This document shows positions 48,445 through 56,813 of a DNA stretch of 64,000 nucleotides, one piece after another. Every line of letters begins with the position of its first letter. Position 1 is the first letter of the stretch. The DNA comes from an uncultured Ruminococcus sp. (GTDB lineage Bacteria; Bacillota; Clostridia; Lachnospirales; Lachnospiraceae). The stretch is from positions 124,001 to 188,000 of the forward strand of contig FMEL01000003.1 in NCBI GenBank assembly GCA_900066355.1, given 5' to 3'. The notes beneath the pieces are model-generated. The model worked only from the letters and a program-made list of their open reading frames with translations. It was not told the DNA's origin and searched no databases. The translations under genes and the position numbers were made by a program.

Positions 48445-49025
48445 CGAAGTTCATCCTTAATTGCCCGCAGTGCCTTTCCCCTGTGGCTGATCTTGTTTTT
48501 TTCTTCCATGGAAATTTCCGCAGAAGTACAACCATATTCCGGAAGATAAAAGATTGGATCATAACCGAAGCCGTTTTCTCCGCTCTCTTTATATCCAATC
48601 CGGCCTTCCATCGCTGCGCGGACAGTCTTCATATTTCCATCAGGGAAGGCTGCTGCGATCGCACATACAAATCTTGCAGTTCTCTTTTCGTCCGGCACAC
48701 CTTCCAGTCGTTCGATCAGCTTCGCATTCTTGATGTGGTAAGAAGTATCTTCTCCCATATAACGCGCAGAATAAATTCCCGGTTCTTTATTCAGATAATC
48801 AATCTCAAGTCCGGAATCGTCTGCCAGCACAATCTCACCTGTCAGCTCACAGATTGCTTTTGCCTTGATCTGCGCATTTTCCTCAAAAGATTTGCCATCT
48901 TCTACAATATCTGCATGAATGCCGGCATCCTTTAAGGAAAGAAGTTCGATATCAAGATCCCCCAGAATTTCACGGATCTCTTTCATTTTCTCCTCATTTC
49001 CTGTTGCAAAAATCACTTTTTTCAA
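48441..49025 (-). CDS. rdgB: Non-canonical purine NTP pyrophosphatase RdgB/HAM1 (194 aa)
   Basis: Removes dITP, dXTP and similar nucleotides. VIFATGNEEKMKEIREIL, ADDSGLEIDYLNKEPGIYSARY, GYDPIFYLPEYGCTSAEIS and KISHRGKALRAI are the diagnostic motifs. It overlaps both neighbours by 4 nt. The rdgB-yfcE pair is conserved in many Firmicutes. Confidence 0.96.
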   Translation of the reverse strand: MKKVIFATGNEEKMKEIREILGDLDIELLSLKDAGIHADIVEDGKSFEENAQIKAKAICELTGEIVLADDSGLEIDYLNKEPGIYSARYMGEDTSYHIKNAKLIERLEGVPDEKRTARFVCAIAAAFPDGNMKTVRAAMEGRIGYKESGENGFGYDPIFYLPEYGCTSAEISMEEKNKISHRGKALRAIKDELR

Positions 49026-50173
49026 TCTTTTTTCCTCCTTGGCGGTTTCGGACCCAAAAACTGGTAGTAATATGTTTTCAGCATTCCATTGTATATCTTA
49101 CGGTTCTTGTCCGCTTTTCTTCCAATGTCGTTCTCCGCCCTGTCATAGGATGTGATCAGATACATCGACCATTTATCCAGACGGTTGTAACTCTCCCCGA
49201 TCTCACGGTAAAGCTGCGGAAGCGCTTCTTTTTCTTCCAGACGCTCGCCATAAGGCGGATTGGTGATAATAAACCCATACGGCTTCGGATGGCTGAGATC
49301 CTTCACTGCACGCTGCTGGAAATGGATCAGTCCGTCCACACCTGCCATCTTCGCGTTGGAACGTGCTGCTTTCAGAGCCTCTGCATCAATATCATATCCC
49401 TGAATATCTGTCTGAATATCTGTATTGACACGATCCTGGGCCTCTTCAAGCGCATCATACCAGCATTTACGCGGAACCAGATGTTTCCAGTCTTCTGCGA
49501 GGAAAGAACGGTTCATTCCCGGTGCCATATCTGCCGCGATCATTGCCGCCTCAATCGGGAAAGTACCACTTCCGCAAAACGGGTCGACAAGGATTCTGTC
49601 TTTGTTCCACGGTGTCAGCATGATAAGCGCTGCTGCAAGTGTTTCAGTGATCGGAGCCTTGACAGTCATCTGACGATACCCTCTCTTATGAAGGGAAACA
49701 CCGGAAGTATCGATGCCGATCGTTGCAACATCTTTCATAAAAGAAACACGGATCGGGAAGCTTGCCCCATCTTCCTGAAACCATGAAATTCCATAAACGC
49801 TTTTCAGTCTTTCAACAATTGCTTTTTTCATAATGGACTGAATATCAGATGGGCTGAATAACGCACTCTTCACGGAGTTTGCCTTTGCCACCCAGAATTT
49901 ACCGTCTTTCGGAATATATTCTTCCCACGGGATTGCTTTTGTTTTTTCAAAAAGTTCATCAAATGTGACCGCTTTAAACTCTCCTGCTTTGAGAAGGATT
50001 CTCTCTGTCGTACGAAGGAACATATTCGCCTGTGCGATTCCCTCCGCATCGGCAAGAAAAGTTACTTTACCATCTTCTACTTTGCTGATCTCGTATCCCA
50101 GATCAAGGATCTCACGCTTCAGCACTGCCTCCATACCAAAATGGCATGGTGCGATCAATTCCATATATTTCAT
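49022..50173 (-). CDS. THUMP-domain class I RNA methyltransferase (383 aa)
   Basis: N-terminal ferredoxin-like/THUMP region (about 1-155), then a Rossmann methyltransferase domain with DPFCGSGTFPIEAAMIA as the SAM motif and the catalytic IITNPPYGERL (NPPY, as in N2-guanine methyltransferases). It resembles the N-terminal half of RlmL and the YpsC group that methylates 23S rRNA. The specific target base is inferred only. 4-nt overlaps with both neighbours. Confidence 0.93.
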   Translation of the reverse strand: MKYMELIAPCHFGMEAVLKREILDLGYEISKVEDGKVTFLADAEGIAQANMFLRTTERILLKAGEFKAVTFDELFEKTKAIPWEEYIPKDGKFWVAKANSVKSALFSPSDIQSIMKKAIVERLKSVYGISWFQEDGASFPIRVSFMKDVATIGIDTSGVSLHKRGYRQMTVKAPITETLAAALIMLTPWNKDRILVDPFCGSGTFPIEAAMIAADMAPGMNRSFLAEDWKHLVPRKCWYDALEEAQDRVNTDIQTDIQGYDIDAEALKAARSNAKMAGVDGLIHFQQRAVKDLSHPKPYGFIITNPPYGERLEEKEALPQLYREIGESYNRLDKWSMYLITSYDRAENDIGRKADKNRKIYNGMLKTYYYQFLGPKPPRRKKD

Positions 50174-50715
50174 CCGAGCCTCATTTCTTTGACAATATTT
50201 CCGTCAAAATCTTTAATCGTAAAAACTTTATTCTCCAGAACCGCATAAGTCGGCGGATTTCCTTCTTTCGGAATAGATACGGAACCTGGATTCAGAAGGA
50301 TGTAATTCTCTCTCTGCTCTGCTTTCAGCACATGTGTATGTCCATGGATCAGGATATCTCCCGGACAAAACGGCGGAAGATTATTTTCATTATAGACATG
50401 TCCATGTGTCGCATAAAAAGTCAGCCCGTCGATTGCCAGAATGCAATAATCTGCCATCACCGGAAATTCCAGTACCATCTGGTCTACCTCTGCTTCGCAG
50501 TTACCACGTACTGCATAGATTTCCTGCTTCATACCGTTGAGCATTTTGATTACTTCCTTCGGAGCATACTCCTTCGGAAGATCATTTCTGGGTCCGTGGT
50601 AAAGCAGATCGCCCAGTAATACCAGGCGTTCTGCCTGTTCTTTTTTATATGTTTCCAGCATTTTACGGCAATAATATGCCGAACCATGCACATCAGATGC
50701 AAACATGTATTTCAT
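50170..50715 (-). CDS. yfcE: YfcE family phosphodiesterase (181 aa)
   Basis: Calcineurin-like phosphodiesterase: MFASDVHGSAYYCRKML, VLLGDLLYHGPRNDLP, VRGNCEAEVDQM, ATHGHVYNENN and ILIHGHTHV carry the metal ligands; LNPGSVSIPKEGNPPTYAV is the family C-terminal signature. It is first in the four-gene operon, so two paralogous phosphoesterases flank the methyltransferase and RdgB genes. Confidence 0.93.
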   Translation of the reverse strand: MKYMFASDVHGSAYYCRKMLETYKKEQAERLVLLGDLLYHGPRNDLPKEYAPKEVIKMLNGMKQEIYAVRGNCEAEVDQMVLEFPVMADYCILAIDGLTFYATHGHVYNENNLPPFCPGDILIHGHTHVLKAEQRENYILLNPGSVSIPKEGNPPTYAVLENKVFTIKDFDGNIVKEMRLG

Positions 50716-50804
50716 ATAAATTCTCCTCTGCTCTGCCGATTCACTCCCACAGCTCCTGCCCGGGCTGCACCAGCAGTTATTCTTTATATTCTACCTTATC
50801 ATGG

Positions 50805-51116
50805 TTATCTGGAAATTACAAGATTTCTTCCTCTGTATGCCGCAAATCCTCCTATGACCGATCGTGTTTTGTACCCTCTGCGCACAAATTCCCTTGCAGC
50901 CACCATACTGGCACCACCTCTGTCGCAATAAAAAACAAGCATTTTTTCTTTTGGAAAAGCATATCCATTTTCCAGTTCTCCATACGGAACATTAACCGCT
51001 CCTTTTACATGACTTTTATAATAAGAAACCGTATCCCGCAGGTCTATGATCAACGCATCCGAACGCCCGACATAATAATCAAGCATCTTCGCAGAAATTG
51101 TCTCAATCGGAAACAT
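50805..51116 (-). CDS. Rhodanese-like domain protein (103 aa)
   Basis: A single rhodanese domain: ALIIDLRDTVSYYKSHVKGAVNVPY and the active loop VFYCDRGGASMVAAREF with the catalytic Cys, then GGFAAYRGR. It is a small cytoplasmic sulfurtransferase or regulatory domain; the partner is unknown. ATG 51116 is taken because AAAGGAAGG precedes it; the ORF extends upstream to 51281 through sequence with no ribosome site. Confidence 0.85.
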   Translation of the reverse strand: MFPIETISAKMLDYYVGRSDALIIDLRDTVSYYKSHVKGAVNVPYGELENGYAFPKEKMLVFYCDRGGASMVAAREFVRRGYKTRSVIGGFAAYRGRNLVISR

Positions 51117-51287
51117 GACAAACCTTCCTTTTTTATTTATCATATGTCCCTGTCTTTTTGTGTGTGCAGTTTCACCAGCTTCCATTCCTCTATGTAAAAT
51201 TATTGTTTTCGCACCACTCGAAAAAAGAGGCCAACCTCTGTCGGCCTCTCCTCTAATAAGAAGGGAAAATCTTACCTGCAATTCTCT

Positions 51288-51488
51288 TTAGTATCTGTCA
51301 GAATAATCATCCTGTGTTTTGTCGTATGCATCATATGCATTGGAAGCTTTGTTCTTTGAGCTGTTTCTGGAAGCGTTCTTTGAGCTGTTTTTTCCGCAGT
51401 TCTGGCTGTCCATTGCATTTCTGCTGTTGGAAGTTTTGTCAGTCGTATAGTTTTTTGCCTTGTTTTCACTCTCATAATTTTTTGCCAT
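51288..51488 (-). CDS. Asn/Ser/Lys-rich small protein (66 aa)
   Basis: A polar, low-complexity protein, MAKNYESENKAKNY at the start and a centre with repeated NSSKNASRNSSKNKASN, ending in DAYDKTQDDYSDRY. CAGGAGGAATG is ideally placed before the ATG, and TTGGAA-N17-TAAAAT lies upstream, so it is probably expressed. The composition recalls spore-associated or DNA-coating small proteins, but it lacks the SASP signatures that I know. Function unknown. Confidence 0.6.
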   Translation of the reverse strand: MAKNYESENKAKNYTTDKTSNSRNAMDSQNCGKNSSKNASRNSSKNKASNAYDAYDKTQDDYSDRY

Positions 51489-51639
51489 TTGTACATTCCT
51501 CCTGGTTCATTTTGTAATGCAACTTCATTACATCAGTTATTGTTCCTCGAACCTGAAAGTTTATTCAGAATTTTACGAAATAATATTAGTCTTTCCAATC
51601 TTATCCATTTCATTTTTTACAATTATAAAATAGCAAAGA

Positions 51640-51741
51640 GAAAGACCCGGTAGGGGAGCTACCAGGTCTTTCAAGGGGAGTATAAATAATTAAATAAGGG
51701 GTTATGTAAAAAAGAATTTTTGAAGGGTAAATTCTTTTTAC
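51640..51741. repeat. Two hairpins in the gap before uraA
   Basis: GAAAGACC...GGTCTTTC with inner GGTAG/CTACC (51640-51672), and an A+T-rich GTAAAAAAGAATTT/AAATTCTTTTTAC (51706-51741). Neither has a proper T tract. The rest of 51489-51876 carries a -10-like TATAAT (51819-51824) for uraA and an ATCTGC/GCAGAT hairpin near 51843. No PyrR-type leader is recognisable. Confidence 0.5.
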
Positions 51742-51876
51742 ACTGATGATTATAATATAAATTATTAAAAAAAGCAACAACATTTCGTCAATAAGTTCCC
51801 ATAGTAACCGCGCTGTGTTATAATTGTCTGGAATTTGAGTTTATCTGCTTTGGGCAGATGAGAAAGAGAGGGTAAA

Positions 51877-53127
51877 GTGGAGAGAAAAATCATCCAAGTA
51901 GAGGACAAAGTACCTGTTAATCTGTTGATTCCCTTAAGTATCCAACACATGTTTGCCATGTTCGGCGCCTCTGTTCTGGTTCCGTTTATGTTTGGGATCA
52001 ACCCGGCCATCGTTCTTCTGATGAACGGTGTCGGAACACTTTTATTTATTCTTATCACAAAAGGCAAGGCACCTGCATATCTGGGTTCCAGTTTTGCATT
52101 CCTGTCACCGGGACTTCTGGTTGCATCAAAATTCGGTTTTCAGTATGCGCTGGGCGGTTTTGTGGTTCTCGGTATCTGCGGAATGATCGTTGCGCTGATC
52201 ATACGTCAATGCGGAACAAACTGGATCGACATTGTTCTTCCAACCGCAGCTATGGGACCTGTTGTTGCACTGATCGGTCTGGAACTTGCCGGAAGCGCTG
52301 CCAGCACAGCCGGTCTTCTGGACGAAAACATTGATATGAAAAACGTGATTGTCTTTCTGATCACACTCGGAGTTGCCGTATTCGGCCAGATCCTTTTCCG
52401 TGGTTTCCTGTCCGTTATTCCGATCCTGATCGCAATCATCGCAGGTTATGTTGCCGCAGCTGCATGTGGCATTCTTGATTTCACTGCAGTAAAAGAAGCT
52501 GCATTTTTTGCACTTCCGAATTTTCAGGCACCGAAATTTAATCTGGACGCAATCCTTACCATTCTTCCGGCACTGCTTCTTGTAACTTCTGAACACATCG
52601 GACATCAGATCGTAACAAGCAAGATCGTCGGCAAAGATCTTCTGAAGGATCCGGGACTTCACCGTTCTCTTTTTGCAGACTTCTTTTCCACTACGATTTC
52701 CGGATGTCTCGGTTCCGTACCGACTACAACATACGGAGAAAACATCGGTGTTATGGCAATGACAAAAGTCTACAGTGTACAGGTTATCGGAGGCGCTGCA
52801 GTTCTTTCCATCTGCTGTTCCTTCCTCGGCAAACTTGCCGCCCTGATCAACACGATTCCGGGACCTGTTATCGGCGGTATTTCATTCCTGCTGTATGGTA
52901 TGATCGGAACTTCCGGTCTGCGTATGCTGGTTGATAATCAGGTAGATTACAGCAAATCCCGTAATCTCGCGCTGACCTCTGTTGTTTTCATCGTCGGTCT
53001 TTCCGGAATCGCACTGAACCTCGGAAATGTCAAGCTTACCGGAATGGTTCTCGCATGTGTGGTTGCCATGATCCTTAGCCTTATTTTCTATATTCTTGAC
53101 AAATTACATCTTACTAACGACTTATAA
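51877..53127 (+). CDS. uraA: Uracil permease, NCS2 family (416 aa)
   Basis: UraA/PyrP-type uracil-proton symporter with about 14 membrane segments. Typical stretches are LIPLSIQHMFAMFGASVLVP, AYLGSSFAFLSP, LLVTSEHIGHQIVTSKI and GSVPTTTYGENIGVMAMT. The start is GTG at 51877 with GAGAGGG upstream. Length fits the family (about 410-430). It is not in a pyr operon here. The next gene begins 12 bp later, so the two may be co-transcribed although functionally unrelated. Confidence 0.95.
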   Translation: MERKIIQVEDKVPVNLLIPLSIQHMFAMFGASVLVPFMFGINPAIVLLMNGVGTLLFILITKGKAPAYLGSSFAFLSPGLLVASKFGFQYALGGFVVLGICGMIVALIIRQCGTNWIDIVLPTAAMGPVVALIGLELAGSAASTAGLLDENIDMKNVIVFLITLGVAVFGQILFRGFLSVIPILIAIIAGYVAAAACGILDFTAVKEAAFFALPNFQAPKFNLDAILTILPALLLVTSEHIGHQIVTSKIVGKDLLKDPGLHRSLFADFFSTTISGCLGSVPTTTYGENIGVMAMTKVYSVQVIGGAAVLSICCSFLGKLAALINTIPGPVIGGISFLLYGMIGTSGLRMLVDNQVDYSKSRNLALTSVVFIVGLSGIALNLGNVKLTGMVLACVVAMILSLIFYILDKLHLTNDL

Positions 53128-53139
53128 TTGGAGCAAAAA

Positions 53140-55272
53140 ATGAAATCGTATCATCAGAAATTTATATCCGATCATCCATATGAATCCGTGCCAATGGCGG
53201 AAATCTCCGGATTTCCCGTACGTCCGGGTATTTATGATCTGAACGGAGCCACTCCGCTTCAAAACGGAGTGAATTTTACTATTCATACCTGCGGCGGAAC
53301 CTCCTGCGAACTGCTTCTGTTCCACCGCGCACAGGAAGAGCCTTTTGCCGTCATTCCATTCCCGGAGGCCTACAAGATTGGTGATGTCTATTCCATGATC
53401 GTTTATGGACTCAACATCGAAGAATTCGAGTATGCATATCGTGTGGATGGTCCTTATCGTCCGGAAAAAGGGCTTCTCTTCGACAAAAACAATATCCTTC
53501 TGGATCCTTATGCAAAATCTGTCGCAGGACAGCGTACGTGGGGAATCCGCTGGGATCACAACTATCATGCACGGGTTGTCCGCGACCGTTTTGACTGGGG
53601 CGATACTCCACAGTCAAAAAAAGAGCTCTGTGACCTGATCATCTACGAATTACATGTTCGTGATTTTACACATCATCCATCTTCAGGTGTCAAACACAGA
53701 GGTACTTTTTCCGGCCTGATGGAAAAAATCCCATACCTTAAAGAACTCGGAATCAACGCGGTAGAACTCATGCCGATCTTTGAATTTGACGAAACCATGA
53801 ATTCCCGTACTGTTGACGATAAACAGCTTCTTGAATGCTGGGGCTACAATACTGTCGGATTCTTTGCACCGAACAGCAGCTATGCGGCAGCCAATGAGCA
53901 CAACCAGGAAGGTACCGAACTTAAGACGCTGATTCGTGAGCTTCATGCCAACGGTATTGAAGTCATCCTGGACGTTGTATTCAACCATACCGCTGAGGGC
54001 AACGAAAAGGGCAAAACCATCAGCTTCAAGGGACTGGACAACAACATTTATTACATGCTCACTCCAGACGGAAATTACTACAATTTCAGTGGCTGTGGCA
54101 ACACTCTGAACTGTAACCATCCGGTTGTTCAGCAGCTCATTCTGGAATGTTTACGCTACTGGACGATCAACTATCGTGTCGATGGTTTTCGTTTTGATCT
54201 TGCAAGTATCCTCGGACGAAACGAAGACGGTTCACCAATGAACAATCCTCCTCTTCTCCGTACCCTTGCAAATGACCCGATCCTCAGTAATGTCAAGCTG
54301 ATTGCAGAAGCGTGGGATGCCGGCGGACTTTATCAGGTAGGAAGTTTCCCTGCAAGCGGCCGCTGGGCAGAATGGAATGGCCGTTACAGAGATGCCCTTC
54401 GAAGTTTTCTGAAGGGTGACTGCTGGCATGCATGGGATGCCGCATGGAGTATTTCCGGATCCGGAGATCTCTATGGAGGATTTTATGATCATAATCACAG
54501 TAATTATGCCGGTTATAATTCCTGTGTCAATTTCCTTACCTGCCATGACGGATTTACGCTTTATGATCTTTATTCCTATAATGAAAAGCACAACGAGGCA
54601 AATGGCTGGAACAACACCGATGGTGCTGACGACAACCGGAGCTGGAACTGTGGTGTGGAAGGTGACACGGATGATCCGGAAGTGCTCGCACTTCGCAGGC
54701 GTATGATCCGCAACGCCTGTGCCGTACTGATGTGCAGCCGCGGAACGCCGATGTTCCTTTCCGGAGATGAATTCGGCAATACAAAATTCGGCAACAACAA
54801 CAGCTACTGTCAGGATAATATTACTTCCTGGCTTGACTGGCGAATGCTGGAAAAGAATAAAGATTTGTTTGAATTTTTCAAATTTATGATTGCATTCCGT
54901 AAACAGCATCCTGTCATCCACAAACAGCTTCCTACTTCTGTCTGTGGCATGGATCCGATCCATACACACAATGTAAATGCTGATCAGACAGATATTCCGC
55001 GTGATGCACGTACATTCTGTGTAAGCTTTGCAGGATATGATAAGGAAAAAGGACACGATGATCTGATCTATATTGCGGTCAATACTTTCTGGGAAGATGT
55101 TACGATCACTCTGCCGGATCTTCACGGACGTGGTGCATGGCATCTGAATGTCAACACTTACGGTGACGGCAATGGAAAATACTGCTATCCGGATGAGGAA
55201 GCGGCACGGATCGATCGCCGCTTTGTGATGAGACCTAGGAGCGTAGCCGTGTTTACCGGGAAGGATTATTAA
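53140..55272 (+). CDS. glgX: Glycogen debranching enzyme GlgX/isoamylase type (710 aa)
   Basis: A GH13 alpha-1,6-glucosidase. The N-terminal CBM48 domain (about 25-140) is followed by the catalytic barrel: VILDVVFNHTAEGN (region I), DGFRFDLASILGR with the nucleophile Asp, LIAEAWDAGG with the acid/base Glu, and FLTCHDGFTLYDL (region IV). The C-terminal beta domain ends in RSVAVFTGKDY. GGAG precedes ATG 53140; a TTG at 53128 is in frame but is part of the ribosome site. No other glycogen genes are near. Confidence 0.93.
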   Translation: MKSYHQKFISDHPYESVPMAEISGFPVRPGIYDLNGATPLQNGVNFTIHTCGGTSCELLLFHRAQEEPFAVIPFPEAYKIGDVYSMIVYGLNIEEFEYAYRVDGPYRPEKGLLFDKNNILLDPYAKSVAGQRTWGIRWDHNYHARVVRDRFDWGDTPQSKKELCDLIIYELHVRDFTHHPSSGVKHRGTFSGLMEKIPYLKELGINAVELMPIFEFDETMNSRTVDDKQLLECWGYNTVGFFAPNSSYAAANEHNQEGTELKTLIRELHANGIEVILDVVFNHTAEGNEKGKTISFKGLDNNIYYMLTPDGNYYNFSGCGNTLNCNHPVVQQLILECLRYWTINYRVDGFRFDLASILGRNEDGSPMNNPPLLRTLANDPILSNVKLIAEAWDAGGLYQVGSFPASGRWAEWNGRYRDALRSFLKGDCWHAWDAAWSISGSGDLYGGFYDHNHSNYAGYNSCVNFLTCHDGFTLYDLYSYNEKHNEANGWNNTDGADDNRSWNCGVEGDTDDPEVLALRRRMIRNACAVLMCSRGTPMFLSGDEFGNTKFGNNNSYCQDNITSWLDWRMLEKNKDLFEFFKFMIAFRKQHPVIHKQLPTSVCGMDPIHTHNVNADQTDIPRDARTFCVSFAGYDKEKGHDDLIYIAVNTFWEDVTITLPDLHGRGAWHLNVNTYGDGNGKYCYPDEEAARIDRRFVMRPRSVAVFTGKDY

Positions 55273-55360
55273 AATATCGGGGACCTGTTTCCGGAAATAC
55301 ACTGGTATGTTTGTGATTTAAAGATTATGTTCTATAAAAGACACTGAGATATCCCGACAG

Positions 55361-55689
55361 CTTCGGAGACCTGTTTCCGGAAATACAGCCTTCATGGTGT
55401 AGTATTCGATAAAGGGCTATAAACAATATAACTCTGCACAAGATATGCTGACGGCTTCAGAGTCCGGAAGTACTAATGATATGTTCTGTCTGCTAAATAC
55501 ATGCATCAAAAATATATAACTCGCTGACGCTCAGACAATATATTTTTGATACATAACGCAGACATTCCATCTCAAAGTACTTCCATGAACTCTTGCAGAA
55601 GTCAGACAATCTTTATGCAGAGTTTTTGTTTTACAGCCAGTTATCGAAAAATCTCCACCATCCTCCCTGTATTTCCGGAGCCTCAGGGA
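55361..55689. repeat. Giant imperfect palindrome 2a (about 329 nt)
   Basis: Left arm 55361-55517 and right arm 55538-55689 pair along most of their length (blocks CGGAAATACAG, ATTCGATA/TTTCGATAA, ACTCTGCA, GGAAGTACT). They close with a 17-bp apical stem with one mismatch (ATGCATCAAAAATATAT). The apical loop 55518-55537 reads AACTCGCTGACGCTCAGACA on the top strand. A partial direct repeat of its 5-prime end (CCTGTTTCCGGAAATACA) lies at about 55283. No gene. Confidence 0.8.
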
Positions 55690-55754
55690 AGCCCCGGGAT
55701 CGCGTTCCGCTACCCCGGATAAAGTACGGGGAGAACCTGATAGATAAAAAGAAA

Positions 55755-55998
55755 GACTCCGGCGAGCAGGCTGCCTGTGAGTATCCTCTGGAGCTGGCTC
55801 GCTTAAAGAACTTCGTTCAGATACCGGATTATGCAGGGCTTTGTGTTGATACATAAAATATCGCTGTTTGAGCATCTGCGATGCGAGTTCGATATTTTAT
55901 GTATCGTTTTTAACAAAGTTCTGTATATCCTGGTATCTTAGAAGTTCTGATTTGAGCCAGTTCCAGAGGATACTTCACATGCAGTCCCTCCTGGAGTC
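55755..55998. repeat. Giant imperfect palindrome 2b (244 nt)
   Basis: Arms of about 109 nt (55755-55863 and 55890-55998) pair well, with GACTCC, GTATCCTCTGGA, CTGGCTC, AGAACTT and GATACC blocks. They end in a perfect 16-bp stem GATACATAAAATATCG. The loop (55864-55889) has the family motif on the bottom strand, with an extended inner GCATC/GATGC stem. Separated from palindrome 2a by 65 nt, which contain a CCCCG/CGGGG hairpin and no gene. Confidence 0.8.
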
Positions 55999-56035
55999 TT
56001 CACTTTATCATTCCCTTCTCACCGGGAATCCTTTA

Positions 56036-56731
56036 TCACTTTTTTAACTGCCCATAATAAGCATTCGCCCCGTGTTTCCTGTAGTAATGTTTATCCTGTA
56101 ATTCCTGCGGTGCCGGTTTTACCTGCGGATTGATCAGTTCACAGCGGCATGCCATCTTCGCCACTTCCTCAAGCACAACTGCATTGTGAACTGCCTCATG
56201 TGCATCTTTGCCCCATGTAAACGGTCCATGATTCTTGCAAAGTACTGCCGGAACAGCTTCATAATCAAGGTCTTTGAAATAATCTGCGATCAGCACACCC
56301 GTATTCTTTTCGTATGCTTCCTCAATCTCCTCTTTTGTCAGATTACGTACACATGGAACTTCTCCGTAAATATAGTCCGCATGAGTCGTACCATAGCATG
56401 GAATCGCTCTCCCGGCCTGTGCCCAGCTCGTCGCCCATTCAGAGTGTGTATGTACGATTCCGCCGATCTTCGGAAATGAATTATAAAGAACCACATGGGT
56501 TGGTGTGTCTGATGACGGATTATATTCACCCTCGACTTTGTTTCCATTCAGATCAACAACCACCATATCTTCCGGTCTGAGTTTATCATATTCCACACCA
56601 CTCGGCTTGATCACGAACAGTCCCTTTTCACGGTCAATGCCACTGACATTTCCCCATGTAAAAGTAACCAGTCCGTATTTCGGAAGATCCATGTTTGCTT
56701 TGTAAACTTCTTCTTTTAATTTCTCAAGCAT
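56036..56731 (-). CDS. araD: L-ribulose-5-phosphate 4-epimerase AraD (231 aa)
   Basis: Class II aldolase-like zinc enzyme giving D-xylulose 5-phosphate. LVTFTWGNVSGID, KPSGVEYDKL, SSDTPTHVVLYNSF, GIVHTHSEWATSWAQAG and YGTTHADYI carry the substrate and zinc ligands (the HTH motif). LCKNHGPFTWG is the C-terminal zinc His region. Last gene of the arabinose operon. A GAACGTAA/TTACGTTC hairpin lies in the 82-bp gap before it (about 56750-56793), and an ATTCCC/GGGAAT hairpin follows the gene. Confidence 0.96.
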   Translation of the reverse strand: MLEKLKEEVYKANMDLPKYGLVTFTWGNVSGIDREKGLFVIKPSGVEYDKLRPEDMVVVDLNGNKVEGEYNPSSDTPTHVVLYNSFPKIGGIVHTHSEWATSWAQAGRAIPCYGTTHADYIYGEVPCVRNLTKEEIEEAYEKNTGVLIADYFKDLDYEAVPAVLCKNHGPFTWGKDAHEAVHNAVVLEEVAKMACRCELINPQVKPAPQELQDKHYYRKHGANAYYGQLKK

Positions 56732-56813
56732 TTATTTTCTCCTTTACAAAGAACGTAAATCGCCCTTCATTTCTTTCACAGCAACTTACGTTCTTAATCT
56801 TCATTTTGTCTTA

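Noticed and set aside
51640..51672. Hairpin before uraA considered as a PyrR-type attenuator or terminator
   Set aside because: There is no T tract and no PyrR-binding loop sequence, and a nearer -10 box suggests the transcript starts downstream of it.
54232..55302. 356-codon leftward ORF opposite glgX
   Set aside because: Antisense to the catalytic domain of glgX, with no recognisable domain or translation start.
55283..55387. Direct repeat CCTGTTTCCGGAAATACA considered as insertion-sequence target duplication
   Set aside because: The second copy belongs to the left arm of hairpin 2a, and nothing resembling a transposase lies between or beside them.
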